Below are positions 47,311 to 58,200 of a DNA stretch of 64,000 nt, piece after piece. The first letter of the stretch is position 1, and every line of letters begins with the position of its first letter. The translations under genes and the position numbers were made by a program. The stretch spans positions 35,246,581 to 35,310,580 of the forward strand of contig OY294071.1 of assembly GCA_958510875.1 (NCBI GenBank), in the 5' to 3' direction. Origin of the DNA: Endomychus coccineus (Eukaryota; Arthropoda; Insecta; Coleoptera; Endomychidae). The notes below the pieces were generated by a model. The model was not told the DNA's origin. It made no database searches and saw only the letters and a program-made list of their open reading frames with translations.

Positions 47311-48065
47311 TTTAGGAACATATGTTGTTCTTTTCAAAATTATTGATTGTGAAGTTATTTTCTTTCTTTCTTTTGTCAGCCTCACAATCAATTTCATTAA
47401 CCATTCCATTTCAGTATAGTAATGAATTGGTAAATAAAATAAAATGATAACACTGTTTTCCACGAGAGCCTGTACATTTGCCGTTTCCCAATATAATCAA
47501 TTGTATCATGTGTTGAATGCTAGTTTTGTAGAAACATTATTATCATACAATGATAGATAACATAGAAACGTTAACAAAGACCAATTAAACATTTCAAATT
47601 TACAAGCTTTATATCAAAAACGACCAGCATGAATAAGATCTTTGAGAAAACTCATTCAAATTTTCTCACGAAATGCAAACTTCACATGACTATGCAACAA
47701 TAGAATGAAAAGAAAAGTACAATTTCACGTCATATTTGACTATTGTGTAGACTTAGAGTATCCAGTGAAAGTATTTTGAACGTTATTATTTTGTTTTTAC
47801 ATAAATTTTAGGACTTGGTATAATTAACTTTCGTTTGAGGATGTTGTTATATAATTGAGATTCGTGATAAAATTGCTGGTGGTGAAAGCCCTTGTACCTT
47901 TACATATCATGACATGTTCCATGGAAGGATAATCATTGTAGGTTTTCAAATGCAAAGGACTTTTCATTATACAGTCGGTTTCTCATCAGGGTTAACCTGA
48001 AATGGCTTATTTTTAGGATTCACTTCCCTCGCCCTCCTTTTGTTGGCATAATTTTTCGCGTAAAT

Positions 48066-48190
48066 CACACGTGCTTCAATAAACTCTATGACCACTTACT
48101 CGCCTATTATACGTTTTCTCTATGACAAAAATGTACCACATGTGCTTTAATAAAATCTACGATTACGTGTTTTCTATATGACGACCGTAA
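48066..48190. repeat. Diverged tandem duplication
   Basis: CACGTGCTTCAATAAACTCT ... TACGTTTTCTCTATGAC at 48,066-48,126 is repeated as CACATGTGCTTTAATAAAAT ... ACGTGTTTTCTATATGACGA at 48,137-48,183. Confidence 0.55.
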
Positions 48191-49006
48191 CCTACTACAA
48201 TAGTTAGCCCATGATGTAGAATTTGATATGAGACCAATTGAGGTCTTCTCCACTACTCTCCACTGTTGTATTCAAATTTTATTTCACCCTGAACAACATT
48301 TAAAATTAGGTTACTAATAAATAATTTCTGTGGAGTTTCAGTTGAAACTGCAAACTCTAATACAATTTATTATAAGCTACAGAAAATTGAACAAAAAAGT
48401 TTAACTGCCCATAACATAGAATCGTAAGAGTAAAGATGGCTTTTGGCCAGTCCAAGATTTAGTTTGTCTCTCAAAATTTTAGCTTTTCTTACAGTTAGTA
48501 TTACCATTAGTTGTCTAACTATCTAGAGATTCTTCCAAGTTTTACTAGCTAATTTAACTGGCTCTATTTTATTTATCTTTTTACTGTGCAGAATGATTTC
48601 ATATGACTCTTAATATAATCGAATTGGGACCACTTTGAACAAAGTCCGTCTTTTCCTAGAAGTCAACAAAATTTAGACGCTTGTATAATTTATTTTCTGC
48701 AAAAAATTGAATCTTTGAATTGCTTTCGATACCAAACCCTAAAACAATCTTTGGAACATCATTATAGTCATTAATAAAGAATAAAAAAAACAAAAGCTTA
48801 TAATTTAAAATATAAGCCAGCTTTGCACAGCAATCTCACCGCGATGTTCTAGTTATCATTCATCTTCCTTCGGGGTTTTTACGTTTGACTGGCACTTTTT
48901 TTGACAAATAGCAAGTTTTTTTCAGAAAAATAGTAGGTACTACGAAATTTTGTGATTAGTTATAAAATAAATCAAAACGATATGAATATTATGTCACAAA
49001 CCTATA

Positions 49007-49053
49007 GTTCCAGACAGCTGTTTCACTCTTCTTCTAGAGTTCATCAGTGGAAC
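49007..49053 (-). ncRNA. Hammerhead ribozyme, best candidate
   Basis: Read on the minus strand: stem I GTTCCA (49,053-49,048) pairs perfectly with TGGAAC (49,012-49,007). The core CTGATGA is 49,047-49,041. Stem II is ACTCT (49,040-49,036) with AGAGT (49,029-49,025) and loop AGAAGA. The second core GAAA is 49,024-49,021. Stem III is a 2- to 3-bp AC(A)/(T)GT helix, then GUC with predicted cleavage after 49,013. Every conserved hammerhead base is present and all pairs in stems I and II are Watson-Crick. A stem III this short is typical of retroelement hammerheads and may work better as a dimer. Confidence 0.8.
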
Positions 49054-49356
49054 GAGCAAGTTTGCAACCTTACTGAAGGATCTCCGTTGAAGGTAGCCAC
49101 TTCCACGAGGTAAAAAGACCAAAAATTCCATCTATGAACAGATGTCCCACTAAGAAATCAAGCATTGTACCATAATGACCGACTTCTCGAACTTTATAAG
49201 AGTTACTGGGAACGTGAGACTACTTTTTAAAAGTTCGATATTTGTTAGTGGGACATCTGTTCATAGATAGCGTGATATTTTTTGGGCTTTTTACCACCTG
49301 GAAGACTGGTTATGACTAGCTTCAACGGAACCTTCAGTAACGTTGCAAACTTGCTC

Positions 49357-49403
49357 GTTCCAAGGATGAGCTCTATGAGAAGAACAAAACAGCTATCTGG
49401 AAC
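49357..49403 (+). ncRNA. Decayed hammerhead copy
   Basis: Same layout as the 49,053-49,007 motif on the opposite strand: GTTCCA (49,357-49,362) and TGGAAC still pair, but the core CTGATGA reads AGGATGA, GAAA reads AAAA and the cleavage triplet GTC reads ATC. Not expected to cleave. Confidence 0.65.
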
Positions 49404-49424
49404 TACAGGTTTGTGACGTTACTG

Positions 49425-51269
49425 ATCGGTCTGAACTAGAAAGACCTTATCATTGTTATCTGGCAAAAGCTAACATGAAATAAATGAGAATATTTCATAT
49501 ATTCATTTGTTTCTGATTCTCTTACATATAAATATAAATTGAGGAATTTAAAAATTTTATGAATTCGAAGTGAAAGGACAGAAGAATAAGATTACATTAT
49601 TAATCGACGAGTTTTTCAGAAGTTGCTTCCCTTGCTCGGAATGTCACTGCACGCCATTGCCTCATTCTATATATTCATATATTTTTATAGAAGCCTTGAA
49701 CGTTTGAAGATTATACAGTCTTGAGATGCATATTATTATGTGGATAGAATTGTGTTTGTTCAAGACTTTCTGCAAATAAGTATACTTAACGTATCATTTA
49801 ACACATCAATTTGTAATCCAGCGTAAAAGAGAAAATGTCCAATAACTAGGTTCTCGCTATACTAGAGAAGAATATGTGCTTCATAAAAATGTACATTTAC
49901 ATGCAAAAAACATGACAATCGATTATCATATGCACGGTTTCTAATGGGAGGATTGTTATTGCTTTGAAACTAGTTTGAATAATGAGTAGGTTAAATAATT
50001 TGAATGCGTTTAATTAATCCATTTTCACTGTTTGTCAGACACGTGTCACGTGTCAGGCGTGCATGGGTTGCTAATGTCAACCGAATTAATATTCTCTCAG
50101 TAGTCAGAGTATATTTGACGGTATTAACACTTCGGAAATTGTTAGGAACAATACCTATAGGGGAGTAAATTCTTTGAATTAACGTACTATACTACTAAAC
50201 TAGAGCTATACAATGCTGAAAACAAACCAGGAAATATTTCTCGCGTCGGCACTAAGGAGACCGGACTAGTTGGTTGTTGGATTTGCAAATCTTGTGTAAT
50301 CTTAATTGGTGTTTGGTCTATACGCTGATTAGAAAAGTCAGTGTGATCTCATCAATAAGAGGCTTACGAATGTAAATTTACTTCAGTATCGCTTAGTCTT
50401 AATGGCGGGTAGCCGGTATTGACTGTAACAGGTGATAAATATTACAATTCAACAAAGTTGTATCTATTTTTTTTGGAAAATTATACGTTGCATCTGTTCC
50501 TAAGATGTCTTTGTGTGATTGAAACGAACTTTCATCTGTAAGTAAGTGTGTATAAGAGTGTTATGACTGAATAAAATGCGTTGCAAAATGGCTTCCTAAG
50601 TGAATGTTTATGTTGGTTCTTTCCGCATTTTGTGTGGTATGTACAGTTTACTGACGTTTGTCATGCCAAATACATATTGTGTCCTGGCTGCAAGGAAAAT
50701 TACAACGGAAACAATGGATATCGGATGTCCCTGTAAAATATGTCATGGTAATAACAATAACAGCACAATATTCTCGTAGTGGTAGTAGCAAAGCCATAAA
50801 CCATAAACAATTTTCCTAAACATAAGTTAAATATCATCTATCCTATGCTCATCCAGTTGATAGTTCAAGACCACTATTTTATCTATTTGATTCGGTTCAC
50901 ATTCCCAAATGTATAAGAAGTAATTGCCTAAATTCAAAACCCAATCAATTTATGCAGTATCCCAACTTTGACTCAGGGGACGAGAACATTGCCTCATTTT
51001 ATGCTTTAAAAAATGCGTGAACTAGAACATGATAAATTGTTAAAATTACGATATTCTTTGGATTTATATGCACTCTATCCTACAAATTTGGAACGTCAAC
51101 GCTCTTAAGGTATTCAATGAATATATCTTGAATGGTAGACTTCCGCGGATAAGCTAATTTTGAAAAATCTTGGCTTCCGGATGGATTTCGCGTCACAATA
51201 TAATATGTTATATAGCCTCTAAATTAATTTTGTTCAAATATAGAGCATTCCAAATTCACATCCCAGTTT
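49425..51269. other. No gene recognised; possible regulatory stretch near 50,040-50,440
   Basis: No coding frame. At 50,039-50,062 a palindrome ACACGTGTCACGTGT holds two CACGTG E-boxes. At 50,390-50,440 sequence richer in GC ends GACTGTAACAG|GTGATA, which could be a donor of a non-coding first exon for the gene at 55,028. This is inference only. Confidence 0.2.
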
Positions 51270-52017
51270 ATAAATATTATAAACCAAGTGCCAAGTGGGC
51301 AGATAGCGCATTTGCTTTGTTGACAACAAGTACAACCGTGTGACGAAAGAAGTAATTGTCGACAGTCAAGCGCGATAAGGGGGTCTTTTTGCGCCGTTAG
51401 GTAACCGTGGACAAAACATGTATCCATCACAATACACCAGAGACCAAATAACAGTCGAAACAGTGGACTTGTCCTGGCGAATCGAAGCCGCCGAAAAAGG
51501 CCAAAGTGGGTTTATCGGCCAACAAACTCATGGCGACAGTTTTTTGGGATGCACACGGTATCGTCCATATCGATTACCTTGAAAAGGGCGAAACGATCAG
51601 CGGCGAGTTTTTGGATCGATTCGACGCCAAAATGAAGTGAAAGTGGTCGCATTTGACAAAGAACAGGACAACGCACCGAAGCACAGGTCCGCAGTCATAA
51701 TGGTAAAATTGCATGAATTGCGCTACGAATTGATTCGTCATTCACCATATTCTCCAGATTTGGACCCCTGCGACTTTTATCTATTATCAAACTTGAAGAA
51801 AAGAAATTTGGCTCAAACGATGAGGTCATCGCTGAAACAAACGACTATTTTGAAGGATTGCCGAAATGGTATTATTTGGGATGAATCGAAGAATTAGAAA
51901 AACCTTGGACGAAGTGTACCGGGCTACAAGGAGATTATGTTGGGAAATAAAATAAATTTTCACCAAATAAATAATTTCTTGTTTCATTTTTCAGAGACCT
52001 TTCAGATTGCCCTCGTA
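51270..52017 (+). mobile_element. mariner transposon remnant (C-terminal transposase and right end)
   Basis: Translations in several frames give VTVDKTCIHHNTPETK near 51,400-51,450 (first catalytic Asp), KAKVGLSANKLMATVFWDAH near 51,500-51,560, DYLEKGETISGEFL near 51,575-51,610, DNAPKHRSAVIMVKLHELRY (51,670-51,730; second Asp) and SPYSPDLDPCDFYLLSNLKK (51,745-51,800; the final Asp of the D,D34D triad). The right end ACCTTTCAGATTGCCCTCGT is a mariner terminal repeat next to TA. Both the N-terminal DNA-binding domain and the left end are missing, and frameshifts split the rest. Confidence 0.85.
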
Positions 52018-52936
52018 TAGTCAAAGGTAACTTAGAGATGATTCGAAAATCAAGTTTTTAAGAAATTTATTAAATTGGTGGAAGTCTAGTTCGGCTTTAA
52101 ATAAATTATCAAAACCAACACATACTGCATGGTCACTCACAGTTCACGGAATTTAAAAAATAATTTCGTAGTGTTCCAATGAGCTTAATTCAAATTACAT
52201 ATTTTTACGAAAATTCAAACAGAACCATTATAAGCCACGTTTTTTACATTATTAAAAGCAATAGGGGTGCAACCCCATGTCAACAGGAAGTCCTAATGTA
52301 TATCCTAAGTACTAGCAGCTTGTGACGTAATGTCCTAGTGACCAGCTGCAACATAGCCTCTGGCTTGTGGCGTCACGATCGAGCTTTCAGGCCTTGTACT
52401 ATAGAGAATATTGACCATGGCCCAGTCCGGGACTAGTTAGGATAGAGTAGTGGAATGCGAGTCAATTAAATCACTCGTTTGTTTATAATTCATAGTGACA
52501 CTTTATTGTCACATAAATCAAACGGTACTAAATGCACAGATAATTACTAGTACACAACTTTATTTCTCTCGTGTCCGAGATATTCAAATCATGAATTAAA
52601 TATGTATCACGTGAATGGGAATATTTCTAATATTTTTGTTGTATATCCATAATCTACATTAATTCAATATCCCCATAGGCAAACCGTTGTTTAAAATCAA
52701 GTTCAACACCTGCTCATATTCATTAACAAAAGCACTATACGATATTTTAATTATTGTAACTTAATATGCTGAATAAATCTACAATAGGAATTTTATCAAT
52801 ATTCGTGCTGAGATATTTTCCGTTAGAATTTATAGATAACAGATCACTATTAGACTGATATAAAAGAGAAATTGCGATGATTTCTACATTCGTTTTCTGG
52901 AATTATCGTAATCATTCGAAGAAATTCTAGTTCATT
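52018..52936. other. No gene recognised
   Basis: AT-rich sequence; no feature supported. Confidence 0.4.
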
Positions 52937-52955
52937 CCCTCGCCTTACCATAGAT

Positions 52956-53290
52956 CAGGGGTATCCAAAATTTCCAGCCTCAGGGCCTGTTTACTCCAGT
53001 GAGTTCCAAGGGCCAAAACTGTTTTAATTTTCCTGCCATTATCTATAATTTCCATTTTCCTGAAGTTATCTTTCGTTAGCGCACAATTAATGCCATGACA
53101 ATGAAATATAGTGACAGTGATTTGCAAAATATTATGAAAGAAAAAATGTACCCGTACTTGAAAAGTTTCCTTGTCACACCTAAGCTGTTGAGGGTGTGTA
53201 AAACTCATTACTAAGGCTTCACAAAAGGTATGTGGTGTAATATCAAGAGAAGGGTATATAAGAGCAAAACTAAAAGCTAGAGCCCACATT
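52956..53290. mobile_element. Possible hAT-derived fragment
   Basis: CAGGGGTATCCAAAATTTCC at 52,957 matches the CAGGGGTGTCCAAA start common to a group of hAT elements, and is followed by GGCC-rich sequence. The minus-strand frame 53,289-52,945 (114 codons) reads into this end and has no recognisable domain. The opposite terminus was not found. Confidence 0.35.
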
Positions 53291-53589
53291 AAAATTTTTG
53301 CTGACGAGCGGGTGGAGCTGCAGGTGCAAGAACCATCCCGTGGTGAGTTTCTGGTCTTTTTTCCGATAAAAAAATATTAAATTCAGTGGAAGAATGCACG
53401 ACAAAATCAATACATATCTAGTATGGGCCTGATTTTTTTCAATAAGTTTGTATGCTTGGTACACAACTTTCCCGAACTAAGGCGTCTCAATTATGGGAAA
53501 TCAGTTTTTTTTTCGTCGATTTCGGTCCACCTTAATCATACATGTTTTTTTTTATACTTTGAATACACGATAGGAAATGTTCGAAGAAT

Positions 53590-54150
53590 ATCGTGTGAGC
53601 CAGCGGTGGAATGTTGGGAGAGGAGATAGGAATTCGAATTTTTCTTAAAGGTTTGGAGGTTATATAGGCATAAGGAAAGACCTCACTAGGCAAAGAGTTC
53701 CACAACTTCACCGTTCGATGAAAAAATAAAGCCTGGTAGGATAGGTCCCTAGCTAAACAATTAAGGGGTGACTAGCTTGAGCTCATCTAGTCCGCCTACC
53801 TGGAATCTCTCATGGTGGAATAACAGGCGAGATTGCTGATGAACACCGATCATGGAAATATCTATAAAAAAGGGAAAGATCGCCCACCTTTCCACGATGT
53901 TCTAGAGATGTCAATGAATTCGTAAGTGTGACATCATCAATCAGACGTATAGCTCTCTTCTGGATGGAATCCAGAGCTTCACTGTATGTGAATAGTACTT
54001 CAGGACAGGCCGAGTTTGTGCTTTGTAGATTATAAGGAGCTGGTGGGATGTAAAGTAGCTCTTGGTACGGAATAGAGAACCAAGTTTTTGCAATGGACCT
54101 CAGATAATGATCTCATGAGAGTGTGCTGTTGGTGGTGATCCTGGGCATGG
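53590..54150 (-). mobile_element. LINE family A remnant (minus strand)
   Basis: Closely parallels 7,470-8,010: GACCTCACTAGGCAAAGAGTT, AGATCGCCCACCTTTCCAC, GACATCATCAATCAGACG and TACTTCAGGACAGGCCGA occur in the same order. In minus-strand translation this is the RT C-terminus with the IQKRAIRLIDD-type block. It stops short of the RT palm. Confidence 0.8.
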
Positions 54151-55027
54151 ATCTATGCAAACATTCATATAATCCACATGTGGAAAGAAGATTAGAAAAA
54201 GACATTTTTAATTTTAGAGCTTCCTCTATGTGTTCACTAATTTATAATCCTAAAACAAACAAACTTTCACACAACACACGTCATTCATTAATGTCGTTTA
54301 ATTGCACTTGAAGATATTTGTTTCTGTAAATACAATTAATGAATTTCCTTTCCTTTACGAAGACATCACATGTTGAGCACTTAGCACTTCGTACAAACCC
54401 ATGTTAATGTACAAAAAATTCATTTTATTACCTATTACCAACAAAATGGAAAGTATCATATATTAACAAACGAAACTGTGGAGATGATTCAGATTTGAGA
54501 ATTTTATTGTCATTGCTCGTGTTATGATTTGAGTTATGAAGACTTATTGCTTTACCGATACCGATGCCATGATAATTCTATATCTAAAATTTAAGTATTT
54601 AAGTATCTGAATAGGATATGCTATTGTAATTTATTATTATAATCCACAATTAGTTGAATAACACAGTATCATAATGTGACTAGATAAATTTCATCTCTCG
54701 GATGAGTTGATAGAAACAATTGGAAACGATTTACAGTCTTGAAAGATTTCTCCTCCAGCTAATATGGTGAGAAATGTTGGCGATATTGAAATTATAAGTT
54801 GTACTTCCAAATTTGGTTGCGAAGAATTGAATTGCATTCACCATTTTAATAAAACCGTTACGTTTACTTGATTAAGCCTCTAAGATAATATGCTATAACT
54901 ACTGCACGCACATACTTATTGAATAGAAACTCACCTAGACAAAAATTTTATTAATGATTCCGCTTATTGGTGAATGGAGAGGAATGACTTGTTTCTTCGA
55001 ATAATTAAAATAGTAATTTAATTTCAG
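54151..55027. other. Upstream region of the 55,028 gene; no gene recognised
   Basis: AT-rich sequence. The acceptor AATTTAATTTCAG at 55,027 implies at least one upstream non-coding exon, which I cannot place. Confidence 0.35.
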
Positions 55028-55054
55028 AATATGCCTTATTCGGTATAAAATAAT

Positions 55055-55288
55055 ATGGGAAATATTGGCAGCCAAACTGGGCACCTTAATCAAAAGCAAA
55101 ATCAGGAAGAACAACAATGGGCTCATTCATTCCCAAGAACCCAACCGCCACGCAATCATCCACAACATAAAGTTCTTCCTGAAAGAGATATTCATCAGAA
55201 ACTAAGACATACTAATAATGGAGACATTCTTCAATCAGGTGGTACTTTAACTGGGAGGCAACTGCCTAGATCCAACCACGAAAAGAAG
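55055..55288 (+). CDS. Coding exon 1 of the 1,002-aa gene (residues 1-78)
   Basis: The exon as a whole starts at 55,028 after TTTCAG; the start ATG at 55,055 follows a small upstream frame (ATGCCTTATTCGGTATAA). It encodes MGNIGSQTGHLNQKQ and a Gln/His/Pro-rich stretch and ends AAG|GTTAGT in phase 0. Confidence 0.85.
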
Positions 55289-58200
55289 GTTAGTATATGC
55301 TCATTTGTATCAAAAAACGTTGGCAATATGCCGAAGTCACGATTTCAACTTGTATAAGAGTATTTATAGTTTTTGTTTCCTTACATGAGACCTATATGAT
55401 TAAGTATTGCTTGCCTAAATGAACCTTTACCAGTTTGAAATTTAACTTGTCATAGGATACACGTGATAAAATATGAGACTGAAACTGCACAATATGCCTG
55501 TTGACGTTCTCGAAGAAGAGAAATTCAGACCATGATTAACTACGTTACAGAGTGTCGGAACCCTGAATTATTTTCATCTCATACACAATAACCCAAATAA
55601 AATCATGTTGTAAAAGGATGATAATGCACTTCAAATTAGAATCAGGGTTCTTTTGAGATTAAACTGAACAAATTTCAGCGATTATCTCAGTGTGTCCTAT
55701 CGGGACACTGGTATAGAACGTTTTCGAAGTTGAAAAATTCGATTCCAGCGTTAGTTTTAACCTCCGACCATGATTAACCACTTCACAGAGTGTCGGGGCC
55801 CTGAATTATGCTCAACTAATACATAATGAACATAATAAAATCATGGTGTAGAGGGATAATTCAATGGAATTTCGAATCGGGGTTCTTTTGAGAATTTACT
55901 GTTCAAATTTCAGCGATTATCTTAATTTTTCGGGATTTTGGATTTTTACAAAAATTCATAAGGGGTATTAGGTATGGAAGAAAATCGGTTTTGGTCGACC
56001 TGATCGATTCAGAACATTTTCGAAGGTGAGAAATTCGATTCCAGAGTTAGTTTTAACCTCCGACCATGATCAACCACTTTTCAGAGTGTTGGAGCCCTGA
56101 ATTATGCTCAACTAATACATAATGAACATAATAAAATCATGTTGTAGAGGGATAATTCAATGGAATTTCGAATCGGGGTTCTTTTGAGATTTTACTTTTC
56201 AAATTTCAGCGATTATCTTAATTTTTCGAGATTTTGGATTTTTACAAAATTTCATAAGGGTTAGGTATGGTAAAGAAACCATTTTGGTCGACCTCATCGA
56301 TCCTATCGGAACACTGGTATAGAACTTTTCGAAGTTGAAAAATTCAATTCCAGTGTTAGATCCAACCTTCGACCATGATTAACCCCTTTACAGAGTGTTG
56401 GGCCCTGAATTATGCTCAACTAATACATAATGAACATAATAAAATCATGTTGTAGAGGGATAATTCAATGGAATTTCGAATCGGGGTTCTTTTGAGATTT
56501 TACTGTTCAAATTTCAGCGATTATCTTAATTTTTCGAGATTTTGGATTTTTACAAAATTTCATAAGGGGGTAGGTATGGTAAAGAAACCATTTTGGTCGA
56601 CCTCATCGATCCTATCGGAACACTGGTATAGAACGTTTTCGAAGTTGAAAAATTCGATTCCAGCGTTAGTTTTAACCTCCGACTATGATTAACCACTTTA
56701 CAGAGTGTGGGGGCCCTGAATTATGCTCAACTAACACATAATGAACATAATAAAATCATGTTGTAGAGGGATAATTCAATGCAATTTCGAATCGGGGTCC
56801 TTTTGAGATTTTACTGTTCAAATTTCAGCGATCTTAGTTTTTCGAAATTTCGGATTTTTACAAAATTTCATAAGGGGTAGGTATGGAAAAAAATCGGTTT
56901 TGGTCGACCTCATCGATTCAGAACGTTTTCGAAGGTTAGAAATTTTATTCCAGCGTTAGTTTTAACATCAGACCATGATTAACCACGTTTTAGAGTGTCG
57001 TTAATTCTGCCCATCGCATACACAACAACTCTAATAAAATCATTTTGTAGAGGAATAATGAATTGAATCGGTGTTCTACTGAGATAATGTTTAATCGAGT
57101 ACAAATTGATAGTTCTTTCCTCTGTCAAATATGGAGACTTTCGCTAGTCCTCTGTCGGGTCAATTTTTCCCAAATTATATTATTTCCTTCAGATTTCGGA
57201 TGATATAATATCTTCTTTAGTAGCATGTCTCCAGAATTGAATTATCTTGCTCAAAATATTCAAAACCTTAGAGCAGACATACATTAATTTGATACGACGC
57301 CTCGTTTACAGGGAGATGAGCCCGAATCGTGTCGTAATGAGAAAACAAAAGAACATGGTCTACCGTCGAAAACCTACTTACCGAATCAACGGGATCCTCT
57401 GCATAAATCGGGTTATAGATTGGAGCATAAGCATCAAAATGGAGTTAATCATGCTTATCGAGAAAAGGTGAGATATTAGTAATTAACCGACAAAAGGATG
57501 CATACCTGTGAGAAATGGATGAAGGAAGAATGGTTTCTATTTATCCATTGGAGAATGTTGAAGTAATGATTGGTCTGTAGTGATTTCAAGTAAATAAGAA
57601 GCTCAGACAATCAGGAACACCAGTCAAGTGTTTGCATTATTTCTTTAAATCTGCTGAGTATTTTATTATTCTAACCAATCAGGTAGAACAATGATCTAAT
57701 AAGATGGTTGATCTTTCTAGATGAAACGATTTGGATCGGAGCCTGACCTTCGTCTGGCACCTCAGCATCGCGCCAACGACGAATTTGATATGAAGGAAAA
57801 AAGAGGAAAGAAGAAATATAAGGCTCCACCACCCCCCAAACATATTCGAGAAGCTGTAAGTTGGTATATGTCTGAGTTTGTTATTTGACCGATGGTAGCT
57901 AATCTGTACCAAGGCATATTTCCATTATCTCCTTAGGCAAAATGTGTTGTATCACTAACTAGGAGCATATAATTCTAGGACCATGTACTAACGTTATCTT
58001 GATGCTTTCAGATGGAGAAGTCTTTGGAATGGGAAGAAAATTCAAGCACAGAAAATAGTTCCCCAATGAGAAAAACGCGCTTATTCAAAACTAGGGAAGA
58101 ATCTAAAAAGAGTTATTCTAGTCCTGTACATAACATGAGATCATTAGATTACATCGAAAAGTTAGAACAAACTGGATCTTCGAATCGAGTTTTGAAAGAA

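Larger units (their letters stand above)
48992..49424. mobile_element. 433-bp inverted repeat with hammerhead modules in both arms
   Basis: GTCACAAACCTATAGTTCCA at the left end is matched by TGGAACTACAGGTTTGTGAC at the right. Inside, CTCGTTCCA...TTGCAAAC...GTTGAAG and GATGTCCCACTAA blocks pair in inverted orientation. Arms are roughly 175 bp, loop about 75 bp. Each arm contains a hammerhead-type segment: intact on the minus strand at 49,007-49,053, decayed on the plus strand at 49,357-49,403. No protein frame. Confidence 0.82.

Noticed and set aside
51445..51470. GTCGAAACAGTGG hammerhead core half
   Set aside because: No CUGANGA nearby; the sequence is part of the mariner transposase.
52945..53289. 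114-codon minus frame as a host gene
   Set aside because: It ends inside a hAT-like terminus and shows no domain; kept only as a possible transposon fragment.
56468..56692. 74-codon frame within the tandem array
   Set aside because: One repeat unit happens to be open; neighbouring units carry stops or frameshifts.
55530..57060. CRISPR array
   Set aside because: Units of about 300 bp repeat along their whole length with no short-repeat/unique-spacer alternation, and the genome is eukaryotic.
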